Origin: Mariniblastus sp.
GTDB lineage: Bacteria > Planctomycetota > Planctomycetia > Pirellulales > Pirellulaceae
Direction: 5' to 3'
Assembly (NCBI GenBank): GCA_022447555.1
Contig: JAKVBF010000009.1
Coordinates: 179,758 to 243,757 of the forward strand
DNA length: 64,000 nt
Shown: positions 9,568-16,671 of the stretch, one piece after another
Layout: each line of letters begins with the position of its first letter
How positions within the stretch are numbered: the stretch's first letter is position 1
Program-made: the position numbers and the translations under genes
Notes under the pieces: model-generated
Database searches by the model: none
Told to the model about the DNA's origin: nothing
Seen by the model: the letters and a program-made list of their open reading frames with translations, nothing else

Positions 9568-10545
9568 TCAACCGGCGTAGCCGTTCTCGCGAAACCATTG
9601 CCATGCATCGTGTAGGCCATCGTTTACAGAGCCGATCTTGTAACCGAGTTCACATTCGGCTTTGGCACTTGAGTACCAGTGATAAAGGCTGCCCATCTGA
9701 GTATTTGCTGAATTGATAAGAGGCTCTTTCCCGGATATTTTTCCGGACAGGTCCCCGACTGTTCCGGCTATCCAATTCACCCAATTCGGCAGGGTTGTGA
9801 TCGGGGGACGACGTCCAACGACTTGAGCCATTTGGGTCCATAGGCGACGGTAGGTTAAGTTTTCACCCCCTAAGATGTAACGTTGGCCGGCTCTACCATT
9901 TTCGATCGCGGAAAGGATGCCGCAGGCTACATCGCGTACGTCGACCACCGAGCAGCCACCTTTGGGAGCGAATAGTCCTGCGCCCTTGGCTACGGCCAAC
10001 ATCATTTGTCCGGATGAAGGTTTCCAATCCCAAGGGCCGACCATGAACCCGGGATTGACGATGACTCCGTCCAAACCGCGTTGGACCTCTTCCAAGAATA
10101 CGATTTCCGCTTCTCGTTTACTGACCACATAGCTGCAGGCTGGTTTGCTCGGGTGTTGATCGGTTTCACTCATGACTGTTGTGTTGGAGGCGGGGGCGAG
10201 CGCGTCAACGGTGCTAACGTGAATCATTCGAATATTGTGACGCCTAGCCGCCTGCGCTAATCCCTGAGTGGCTCTGACGTTAAAGTGACGCGATGCCTCC
10301 AATTGCGTCCAGCCTAGATGGATGGTTGCCGCTGAATGGATGACCAAGTCGACATGGCTGACTGCATTTCCTACAGCATTGGGATCATTGAGATCAATTT
10401 GCAAGGTTTCTAAGTCCAGCCCATCCAGCGGTCTTGGGTCCGATGTGTGACGGTTTGTTACTGCTACCTGATGTCCGTCTTGAAGAAGATGGCGTAGTAC
10501 GTTGTTGCCTAGGAATCCGGTTGACCCGGTCAAAAGTATTTGCAT
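9568..10545 (-). CDS. Extended SDR: NAD(P)-dependent epimerase/reductase
   Basis: A 325-residue extended short-chain dehydrogenase. The Rossmann motif GSTGFLG lies at residues 7-13, the catalytic Ser sits in the HVSTVDAL segment, and the YVVSK pair (YxxxK) is near residue 140. The C-terminal half resembles dihydroflavonol-4-reductase and hopanoid-associated HpnA-like proteins. It is transcribed against its neighbours and lies between the two GNAT paralogues, so it shares a divergent promoter region with the second one. In Caulobacter-type sphingolipid loci an SDR of this kind reduces the ceramide keto group. That function is suggested here by position only. A sugar epimerase is the main alternative. 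Confidence 0.8.
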   Translation of the reverse strand: MQILLTGSTGFLGNNVLRHLLQDGHQVAVTNRHTSDPRPLDGLDLETLQIDLNDPNAVGNAVSHVDLVIHSAATIHLGWTQLEASRHFNVRATQGLAQAARRHNIRMIHVSTVDALAPASNTTVMSETDQHPSKPACSYVVSKREAEIVFLEEVQRGLDGVIVNPGFMVGPWDWKPSSGQMMLAVAKGAGLFAPKGGCSVVDVRDVACGILSAIENGRAGQRYILGGENLTYRRLWTQMAQVVGRRPPITTLPNWVNWIAGTVGDLSGKISGKEPLINSANTQMGSLYHWYSSAKAECELGYKIGSVNDGLHDAWQWFRENGYAG

Positions 10546-10746
10546 GCCACAGCTAACCCAAATTGATTTGTGGTTAATTAGAGATGAAGAACGTCATTCC
10601 ATGGTGAGCGTAGGATTGAAAACCAACTCGACAGCATACTGTTCCAGTGTCCCAATAATCAATAGACTTAATATATCAATCATGGATGGGCAAGGTCGAG
10701 GTGGATCGTATCCTATTGATTTGCTCGAGTGAATAAAGATAGAAGT

Positions 10747-11886
10747 ATGGCAATGAGTTCTGCTGAGTTTCAGATTGCGGCTGTTCAGTCCAAGAAACAG
10801 CAAAAACAGTTTGTTCAATTCGCTTGGGAGCACTATCGCGGTGATCCCAACTGGGTGCCCCCGCTAAGGGCCAATCAACTCGAACTGTTAAACTATCGTC
10901 GGCATCCCTTTTACGACAACGCTAAAATACAGACGTTTTTGGCCACACGTTCGGGCAGAGTGATTGGTCGTATCGCGGCGATCGTTGACCACGGTCACAA
11001 CACGAAATTCAAAGAAAATCGCGGGATGTTTGGTTTCTTTGAGTGCGTCGATGAACAAGCGGTCTCTGACGGTTTGTTTGATGCAGCCATCACATGGTTG
11101 CGTGAACAGGGGATGACATGCGCGCGAGGGCCAAACAATCCATCGATGAATTACGAGTGCGCCCTGTTGGTGGACGGTTTTGATAGTCCTCCCGTTTTTA
11201 TGATGTCCTACAACAAGCCGTACTACGGACAACTGATTGAAAACTTTGGTTTTACGAAGTCTCAGGATTTGTATGCGTTTTGGGGTCACATGGATATGCT
11301 CGAGGATTCGGATCCAAAATTAGATTTCGTTGTGGAGGAAGCAAAGCGTCGTTTCGACATGACGGTCCGCCGAATCGATACACGCAATATGAAGCGAGAA
11401 GTTGAATCATTCATGCAAATCTACAATGTTGCCACTATGGCGCAATGGGGTTTCGTGCCGTTGTCGTCGTCCGAGATTCAGCACATTGCGGCTGGGTTAA
11501 GGCATTTGATCGTTCCCGAGATGACCACCATTATTGAAATTGATAATGAACCGGTTGCGGCGGTTTTTGGAATGCTGGATTACAATCCGATCATTAAAAA
11601 AATTGATGGAAGGCTTTTCCCGTTTGGATTCTTAAAGATACTGCTTGGGAGGAAACGGATTGAAAAAGTTCGTCTTGTTGGTACCTATGTGGTGCCCAAA
11701 TATCAGAAGTGGGGCTTGGGATTGGTACTCATGTACAGGGTGATGCCGGATGCCTACGCTTGGGGAATTAAAGAAGGAGAGTTTTCTTGGGTCTTGGAAT
11801 CCAACAAGTTGTCTCGTGGAACCTTGGAACGCGGGGGTGCCGAATTGCAAAAGACCTACCGCATGTATGATCTGAAATTCGATTAA
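10747..11886 (+). CDS. Long GNAT-fold acyltransferase, copy 2
   Basis: A roughly 380-residue paralogue of the protein at 8376-9524. It has the same central signature, here RGPNNPSMNYECALLVDGF followed by MMSYNKPYY, and the C-terminal GNAT loop VPKYQKWGLGLVLMY. The N-terminal segment EHYRGDPNWVPPLR is characteristic of this long GNAT family. Three starts are possible (GTG 10729, ATG 10747, ATG 10753); I took 10747 because GAAG stands just upstream, but this is not certain. Two diverged copies in one cluster could act on different acyl donors or amines. An N-acyltransferase step in sphingolipid or aminolipid synthesis is an inference from the neighbours. Confidence 0.7.
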   Translation: MAMSSAEFQIAAVQSKKQQKQFVQFAWEHYRGDPNWVPPLRANQLELLNYRRHPFYDNAKIQTFLATRSGRVIGRIAAIVDHGHNTKFKENRGMFGFFECVDEQAVSDGLFDAAITWLREQGMTCARGPNNPSMNYECALLVDGFDSPPVFMMSYNKPYYGQLIENFGFTKSQDLYAFWGHMDMLEDSDPKLDFVVEEAKRRFDMTVRRIDTRNMKREVESFMQIYNVATMAQWGFVPLSSSEIQHIAAGLRHLIVPEMTTIIEIDNEPVAAVFGMLDYNPIIKKIDGRLFPFGFLKILLGRKRIEKVRLVGTYVVPKYQKWGLGLVLMYRVMPDAYAWGIKEGEFSWVLESNKLSRGTLERGGAELQKTYRMYDLKFD

Positions 11887-12100
11887 CGCCTTCTTGGTTT
11901 GGTTTGTTAATATTTGAGGTTTGCGGGGTAAAATCCGAGTTAGACGAACATTATAAATTTAGAGGCCAGAATCAACGATGGATTTGATTAAGTGCGGTTG
12001 TGAATCGCTTCAGGCCCAATAAACTGATGAGCTGCCCGGCTTTGTCTCTCTGAAACTTGGGCGATTCCCACAAACACCCCTTTAAAGAGTCACTAAGACA

Positions 12101-13357
12101 TTGAGTCGTGAAGTTGTCATTACTGGAATGGGTGTGGTCAGTCCGATCGGAATCGGTTTGGATGACTTTTGGCAGTCTTTAGTTGACGGAGTAAGTGGTG
12201 TTCGCGTTCGACCTGAATTTGAACACACCGAATTGCCCTATCGTCTGTGGGCTCCCGTCGACGGTTTTGACGGAAGGCAATATGTTAAGCCGCGTAAGGC
12301 CATGAAGGTAATGAGTCGGCCGATCCAATTTGGATTCGCGGCGGCCCGAATGGCGGCCGAGCAGGCAGATTTATTAGAGTCCGATGTCAATCCCGATCGG
12401 ATCGGAACGGTATTCGGTTCCGAGGCTTTTTTCGCGAATCCGCTCGATGTGGTCTCTCTGTTTCAGAAGTGTATCTCCAAGGGGAAATACGATGATGCTC
12501 AATGGGGGCAGCATTTCATGCGGGAAATTGAGCCCCTTTGGATGCTTAAATATTTGCCCAACATGGTGGCTTCCCATATCTCGATAGCGATCGATTCACG
12601 CGGCCCAAGTAACACGATCTGCCACGGGGAGTCTTCAGGTTTGTATTCAGTAGTGGAGGGTGTTGAAATACTCCGCCGAGGCTCTGCCGATGCGGTGGTC
12701 GTTGGGGGGACCAGTTGTCCATTAGGTTTGACCGGGATGATCTACCGAGGGGCCGAGCGACTGTCAAAAAAAGTCATGAACGATCCCAAGCGAGTTATCC
12801 GTCCATTTGATACGGATCGTGATGGTGGTGTATTGGGCGAAGGGGCAGCGGCGATTGTGATTGAAACCAGAGAACACGCAGACGCCAGGGGCGCTACGGT
12901 GTTGGCTAAGATACGTGGAACCAATAGCTCGTACGGCTCACCGACCTCTGGTTTTTCGGCAGCTATCGCGAGGACGCTCGAGCAAGCGATGCGTGAAGCG
13001 GAATTGGAGGTAGAAGATGTTGCTCATGTGAATGCCCATGGCTCAGCATTGGTCGCTCAGGACGCAGCCGAAGCCCAGGCAATCCAGCGAGTTATGGGTG
13101 ACACTCTGGTCGTGGCCAACAAAGGGAACTTTGGTGAAATGGGCGCCGGTGCGTCGGCATTAGAGTTTGTGGCAGCGACCCAATCGGCAGTTCACAAAGT
13201 TGTTCCTCCCACCCTGAATTGTGATTCCACGGCGGCCGATTGTCCCATCAATGTCAACGTCGAACGGACAGCGGCTGAGCAATCGGCAGTCGCGAAACTA
13301 GCCCTGTCTAAGTCGGGACAGGCGTGTTGCGTTATCATTGATGGCAATGTCTCCTAA
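12101..13357 (+). CDS. Ketosynthase-fold protein with altered catalytic triad
   Basis: This 418-residue protein is a beta-ketoacyl-ACP synthase II-type fold, from MSREVVITGMGVVSPIG to the C-terminal Gly-rich segment. Aligned to FabF without gaps, GPS at 168-170 places Glu177 where FabF has its nucleophile Cys163. His313 (VNAHGSA) matches FabF His303. The segment KGNFGE puts Glu346 where FabF has His340. Two of three catalytic residues are therefore changed. Glutamine at the Cys position is known in chain-length factors (KS-beta) of type II polyketide synthases, which decarboxylate or pair with an active subunit. No partner ketosynthase or acyl carrier protein is seen here. The start is TTG, chosen because it gives the family N-terminus. 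It ends the lipid-like cluster. Confidence 0.8.
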   Translation: MSREVVITGMGVVSPIGIGLDDFWQSLVDGVSGVRVRPEFEHTELPYRLWAPVDGFDGRQYVKPRKAMKVMSRPIQFGFAAARMAAEQADLLESDVNPDRIGTVFGSEAFFANPLDVVSLFQKCISKGKYDDAQWGQHFMREIEPLWMLKYLPNMVASHISIAIDSRGPSNTICHGESSGLYSVVEGVEILRRGSADAVVVGGTSCPLGLTGMIYRGAERLSKKVMNDPKRVIRPFDTDRDGGVLGEGAAAIVIETREHADARGATVLAKIRGTNSSYGSPTSGFSAAIARTLEQAMREAELEVEDVAHVNAHGSALVAQDAAEAQAIQRVMGDTLVVANKGNFGEMGAGASALEFVAATQSAVHKVVPPTLNCDSTAADCPINVNVERTAAEQSAVAKLALSKSGQACCVIIDGNVS

Positions 13358-13400
13358 GCAAGCCATTCGATTTTCGAACTGCGTTTAGTGGAGCGATCGT

Positions 13401-14504
13401 TTACGTGATCAACATGGCATCGCCGTAACTGAAGAACCGATACTTTTCAGCGACTGCCTTTCGGTAGGCCTTCTTCATGAGACCGTCCCCGCCAAACGCG
13501 CGAACGAGGACGATCAGGGTGCTTCGAGGTAAATGGAAATTGGTCAACAGTCCATCGATTACATTGAATTCGAAGCCTGGTTGGATGAAAAGATTGGTTT
13601 CACCCTGCCAAGCCTGGAGTCGTCCGGCTCGGGCCGCGGTTTCTAAAACTCTCACACTGGTCGTGCCGACTGCGATCACGCGTCCGCCAGATTGTTTTGT
13701 TTCTTGAATGGTATCGACTGCTGCTTGACTGATTGTACCGTATTCGGAATGCATCTGATGATCATCTAGAGATTCTGCGGTCACCGGGCGAAACGTCCCC
13801 ATACCGACATGCAGAGTGACCGAAGCAATCTTGATATCACGGTCAATGATTCGTTTGAAGAGCGGTTCCGTGAAATGGAGGCCGGCGGTTGGGGCAGCGA
13901 TCGCTCCTCGGTTTTTGGCAAAGATGGTTTGGTAATCCCCCACATCCGCATCTACCATATTCCCACCACGAATGTAGTGCGGTAGGGGGATGCGACCCAC
14001 CATGTCCAGCCACTCCTCTGGTGATTTCTGTTGATCCTCTTCAATGTTGCCATATCGTTCATTGGGTTCGGGCCTGGCCACCCAGGACCCATCATCTAAG
14101 CGAGATAGTAATTCAACTTGCAGACGTGGTTTGCCGTGGCGATCTTCTAAAACAACTTTTTCCCCAGCCTTAATTCGACCACGCGTTTTAGCCAGAAAAC
14201 GCCAGTTGCCGTTGGCATCGGTATCAATGACCAATCCTTGCCAGCGACCGCCGGTTTGTTCTCGGCGGCCTACCAACTTGGCCGGAATCACTTTGGTGTC
14301 GTTAAGCACCAAGCAGTCATTGGGTTGGAGCAATTGATCCAGATCGCGGACATGCCAATGCTCGATTTCCTTATTGGAGCGCGCAATCTTCATCAGTCGC
14401 GCATCTTCGCGGTTGGGTAGCGGATTTTGGGCGATTCGTTCTTTGGGCAGTTCAAAGTCGTAGTGATCGATGCTCTTGAGTTCGCTGCCGACGTGATGAC
14501 TCAT
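13401..14504 (-). CDS. queA: S-adenosylmethionine:tRNA ribosyltransferase-isomerase
   Basis: QueA transfers and isomerises the ribosyl part of SAM onto preQ1 at tRNA position 34, making epoxyqueuosine in the cytoplasm. The 367-residue length fits the family. Recognisable segments are YDFELPKERIAQNPLPNR at the N-terminus, DCLVLNDTKVIPAKL, GAIAAPTAGLHFTEPL and the C-terminal LLTNFHLPRSTLIVLVRAFGG. It is convergent with the ketosynthase-like gene, 43 bases apart, and divergent from mraZ. No other queuosine gene is in the window. Confidence 0.95.
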   Translation of the reverse strand: MSHHVGSELKSIDHYDFELPKERIAQNPLPNREDARLMKIARSNKEIEHWHVRDLDQLLQPNDCLVLNDTKVIPAKLVGRREQTGGRWQGLVIDTDANGNWRFLAKTRGRIKAGEKVVLEDRHGKPRLQVELLSRLDDGSWVARPEPNERYGNIEEDQQKSPEEWLDMVGRIPLPHYIRGGNMVDADVGDYQTIFAKNRGAIAAPTAGLHFTEPLFKRIIDRDIKIASVTLHVGMGTFRPVTAESLDDHQMHSEYGTISQAAVDTIQETKQSGGRVIAVGTTSVRVLETAARAGRLQAWQGETNLFIQPGFEFNVIDGLLTNFHLPRSTLIVLVRAFGGDGLMKKAYRKAVAEKYRFFSYGDAMLIT

Positions 14505-14813
14505 TCCAATCCGCTTTCTATGAGTGGGCTAATCCAAACCGGAAGTTTTAGGTCAGGTTGGAACGTTCAAACACCCCAAAACGAATATCAGAGGAGTGTC
14601 ACTTTGTGGAAACGTTTGTGGGTTTGGGTGTTCAGGGAGAAATGGTTGGTTTTGAGTGGGGTTTGAGCCAACGCTGATTTGGAAAATTTGGGTTTGCCCA
14701 ATGATTAAAACCATGCAATCGCATCGGCTTTTAGTTTTAATCCTGCCAAATGATGAGTTGACGGCGTTGTTTTAAATTTTAAATTGTAAGTTATTGGTTG
14801 TTTTTGTCGAAAA
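14505..14813. promoter_or_regulatory. queA-mraZ divergent intergenic region with GTGG repeats
   Basis: About 310 bases separate the divergent queA and mraZ starts. It contains TTTGTGG at 14603 and 14615, TTTGGGTG at 14623, and further TGGT and TGGGG words to 14661. MraZ proteins bind repeated GTGG-type boxes upstream of their own gene, so this is a candidate autoregulatory site, but the spacing is irregular (12, then 8) rather than the usual ten bases. Confidence 0.3.
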
Positions 14814-15308
14814 ATGGGTGTTTGTGTGTTTTGTACGGGGACTTTTGAACGGAGTTTGGATGGCAAAGAGAGGATTTTGCTTCCCAAATCACTGCGGCTG
14901 TTTTTGGGCGGTGGTGATTGTCTGTTTCTGACTCCCGGCACCGATGGCTGTCTCGAAATACATAATGAGACTTCTCTACGCGCATTGGCAAAGGCTTTTG
15001 GGAATAGAGATGCGGGTTATCCGTGCAAAACAATTTTTTCGCGGATATTTTTGGGCCAAAGTCAGCGTTGCGAAATTGATTCGCATCAACGAATAAGGGT
15101 TGCTGGCAGACTAATTGAATTGGTGAGCTTGGTTTCTCCAGTCGTCATTGTCGGGGTTGGAAGCCATTGGGAGATCTGGAATCAACCAACTTGGAATGAC
15201 TTCTTGTTGGCTAACCAATCCAGCTTTGATCGGCATGCCGCATCGGTACGAAGCGGGGGCGAGGTAAGCGTTTTAGCGGACACAAGGCATACTAATAAAC
15301 CAAGGTAA
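14814..15308 (+). CDS. mraZ: MraZ-family transcriptional regulator
   Basis: MraZ is a DNA-binding regulator (AbrB-like double-barrel fold) that usually heads the division and cell-wall cluster. The first half has TGTFERSLDGKERILLPKSLR-like sequence (quoted in part: ERSLDGKERILLPKS) and TPGTDGCLEI. The second half has RIFLGQSQRCEIDSHQRIRV and a final GVGSHWEIWN strand. The length, 164 residues, is slightly longer than the usual 145-150. rsmH follows on the same strand, the standard order, though here about 300 bases with a terminator lie between them. The N-terminus begins at ATG 14814; the usual family start would be a few residues later. Confidence 0.85.
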   Translation: MGVCVFCTGTFERSLDGKERILLPKSLRLFLGGGDCLFLTPGTDGCLEIHNETSLRALAKAFGNRDAGYPCKTIFSRIFLGQSQRCEIDSHQRIRVAGRLIELVSLVSPVVIVGVGSHWEIWNQPTWNDFLLANQSSFDRHAASVRSGGEVSVLADTRHTNKPR

Positions 15309-15399
15309 AGAAATAAAAGCATGCGTTCCCGGTTCGCCATGTTTGGCGTGTGGATGTCATATTTAGCCACAGAGTGACATTTGCCTGCCTACTCGTTGA

Positions 15400-15414
15400 T
15401 GATAATGATTATCA
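15400..15414. promoter_or_regulatory. Perfect 7-1-7 Fur-type operator
   Basis: The sequence TGATAATGATTATCA matches the 7-1-7 Fur box TGATAAT-N-ATTATCA at all 15 positions. The dyad extends to ten bases on each side (15397-15417) around G15407. A -10-like GATAAT lies inside it. The match to the known consensus is direct; the identity of the protein that binds is inferred and could be Fur, PerR or Zur. Confidence 0.6.
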
Positions 15415-15511
15415 TCAGTTAGCGAACAAATCCTCGTTTGACTTGTCTTAAGAGGCTGAGACAAAAAGCTCGAGCGGCACAGGATGTGCTGGAGCTTTTT
15501 GCCTTTTTTTT
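15415..15511 (+). ncRNA. Possible Fur-controlled small RNA
   Basis: Between the Fur-type box and a strong terminator there is a stretch of about 95 bases with no coding potential. This is the layout of iron-regulated small RNAs such as RyhB: operator over the promoter, short RNA, terminator hairpin. The exact 5' end cannot be read. No homologue was searched, so this stays a hypothesis. Confidence 0.3.
15463..15511 (+). terminator. Strong Rho-independent terminator between mraZ and rsmH
   Basis: Outer arms AAAAAGCTC (15463-15471) and GAGCTTTTT (15492-15500) enclose an inner GCAC/GTGC stem and are followed by GCC and nine T. It lies about 155 bases after mraZ and 105 bases before rsmH, so transcripts from upstream probably end here. 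Confidence 0.8.
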
Positions 15512-15614
15512 ACCAACTGCTCGAGACTTGGGTTTTTGGGTTCAGAGCCGGGTCGTAAGACGGCAACACTTGTTATAACGGTAATTTTTTCCAATTCAAA
15601 TTTTTGTGACATCG

Positions 15615-16502
15615 ATGTCTGTACACTTACCGGTTCTTGTTGAGCCCATTATCGAAGCTTTAGATCTAAAACCGGGTAACCTTGTGATCGATGGGACCAT
15701 GGGCGGCGGCGGTCATACGATGGAGTTTAGTAAATTAGTGGGACCCGAAGGTAAGGTGCTTGGGTTTGATCGGGATCCGGTTGCGGTCGAAAACACTTCG
15801 GATATCCTACCGAAAAATGTGATAGGGATAGCTGGCAATTACGCCGATGTACCAGAGTACGTTCGGGAAATGCAAATTGGTCCCGTCGATGCGATCTTAC
15901 TTGACTTGGGTCTCTCCAGTGATCAACTTGCAGATCACGATCGCGGTTTTAGCTTTCAAAGCAGTGGTGTCTTGGATCTTCGGTTTGACCAAACCTCTGG
16001 CGAGCCTGCGTGGCGATTGATCAACCGTTTGGGTGAAAAACACTTAGCGGATCTGATCTATCAATTTGGCCAAGAGCGTTACAGTCGACGTGTCGCAAGA
16101 AAAATATGCCGAATTCGTCACGATGAAACGATCAAAACGGCCGATCAACTCGCGCGAATTGTCCGTTCGTGTGTTCCTCGCTCCCGGAATCATTCGATTG
16201 ATCCAGCAACTCGGACCTTTCAGGCACTCCGGATTGGCGTCAACGAAGAACTGAAGTGGTTGAATGTGGCGCTCAAACGTTTGCCGAAGATTTTAGCGGT
16301 AGGGGGTAAGCTGGCCATCATCAGTTTTCATTCGCTCGAGGATCGGATGGTAAAAACGGCATTTGTCGAGGATCCATCTCTTAAAATTTTGACCAAGCGG
16401 CCCATTACGGCCGATGAATCGGAAATTGCTATCAATCCTCGCAGCCGTAGTGCTAAGTTGCGAATTGCACAGCGGGTAGAGCTCGCCACATCCCGGGGTT
16501 GA
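15615..16502 (+). CDS. rsmH: 16S rRNA (cytosine1402-N4)-methyltransferase
   Basis: RsmH (MraW) methylates N4 of C1402 in 16S rRNA using SAM. Seen are the N-terminal HLPVL motif, the SAM-binding IDGTMGGGGHT segment, LDLGLSSDQL and the DHDRGFSFQ region, plus the C-terminal FHSLEDRMVK motif. The protein is about 295 residues, close to the family norm. ATG 15615 was chosen because it puts the HLPVL motif four residues from the start; an in-frame GTG at 15606 is possible. Neither has a clear ribosome site. It precedes a bitopic LysM gene in the place usually held by ftsL. Confidence 0.93.
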   Translation: MSVHLPVLVEPIIEALDLKPGNLVIDGTMGGGGHTMEFSKLVGPEGKVLGFDRDPVAVENTSDILPKNVIGIAGNYADVPEYVREMQIGPVDAILLDLGLSSDQLADHDRGFSFQSSGVLDLRFDQTSGEPAWRLINRLGEKHLADLIYQFGQERYSRRVARKICRIRHDETIKTADQLARIVRSCVPRSRNHSIDPATRTFQALRIGVNEELKWLNVALKRLPKILAVGGKLAIISFHSLEDRMVKTAFVEDPSLKILTKRPITADESEIAINPRSRSAKLRIAQRVELATSRG

Positions 16503-16671
16503 TCAGAGAAGGCGTTGGTGCCTGTCCTATCTCACCATGATAGCATCTGCAGGTTTCTGTAGGAGCAGATCTCGTTTTTCGCTATAAATCTCACTCCCGA
16601 GAGTCCTCGCGGGCCAAGCCGGGTGGATTTGCGCAGGATGCGCGTGACAGGAACAAGGATGTTTCCAAGCG

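Larger units (their letters stand above)
15309..15614. other. mraZ-rsmH spacer with Fur-type box and terminator
   Basis: This 306-base gap is longer than expected between mraZ and rsmH. It contains a perfect Fur-type inverted repeat and a strong hairpin terminator (both listed separately), about 50 bases apart. An 18-codon open frame at 15321 has no ribosome site. After the terminator there is an AT-rich stretch before rsmH that may hold its promoter. Confidence 0.5.

Noticed and set aside
11979-12023. A 14-codon frame MDLIKCGCESLQAQ before the ketosynthase-like gene
   Set aside because: Too short, and no acyl carrier protein pattern; the gap before the gene holds no ACP gene.
15321-15377. 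An 18-codon frame between mraZ and the Fur-type box
   Set aside because: No ribosome site of good strength and no conserved pattern.
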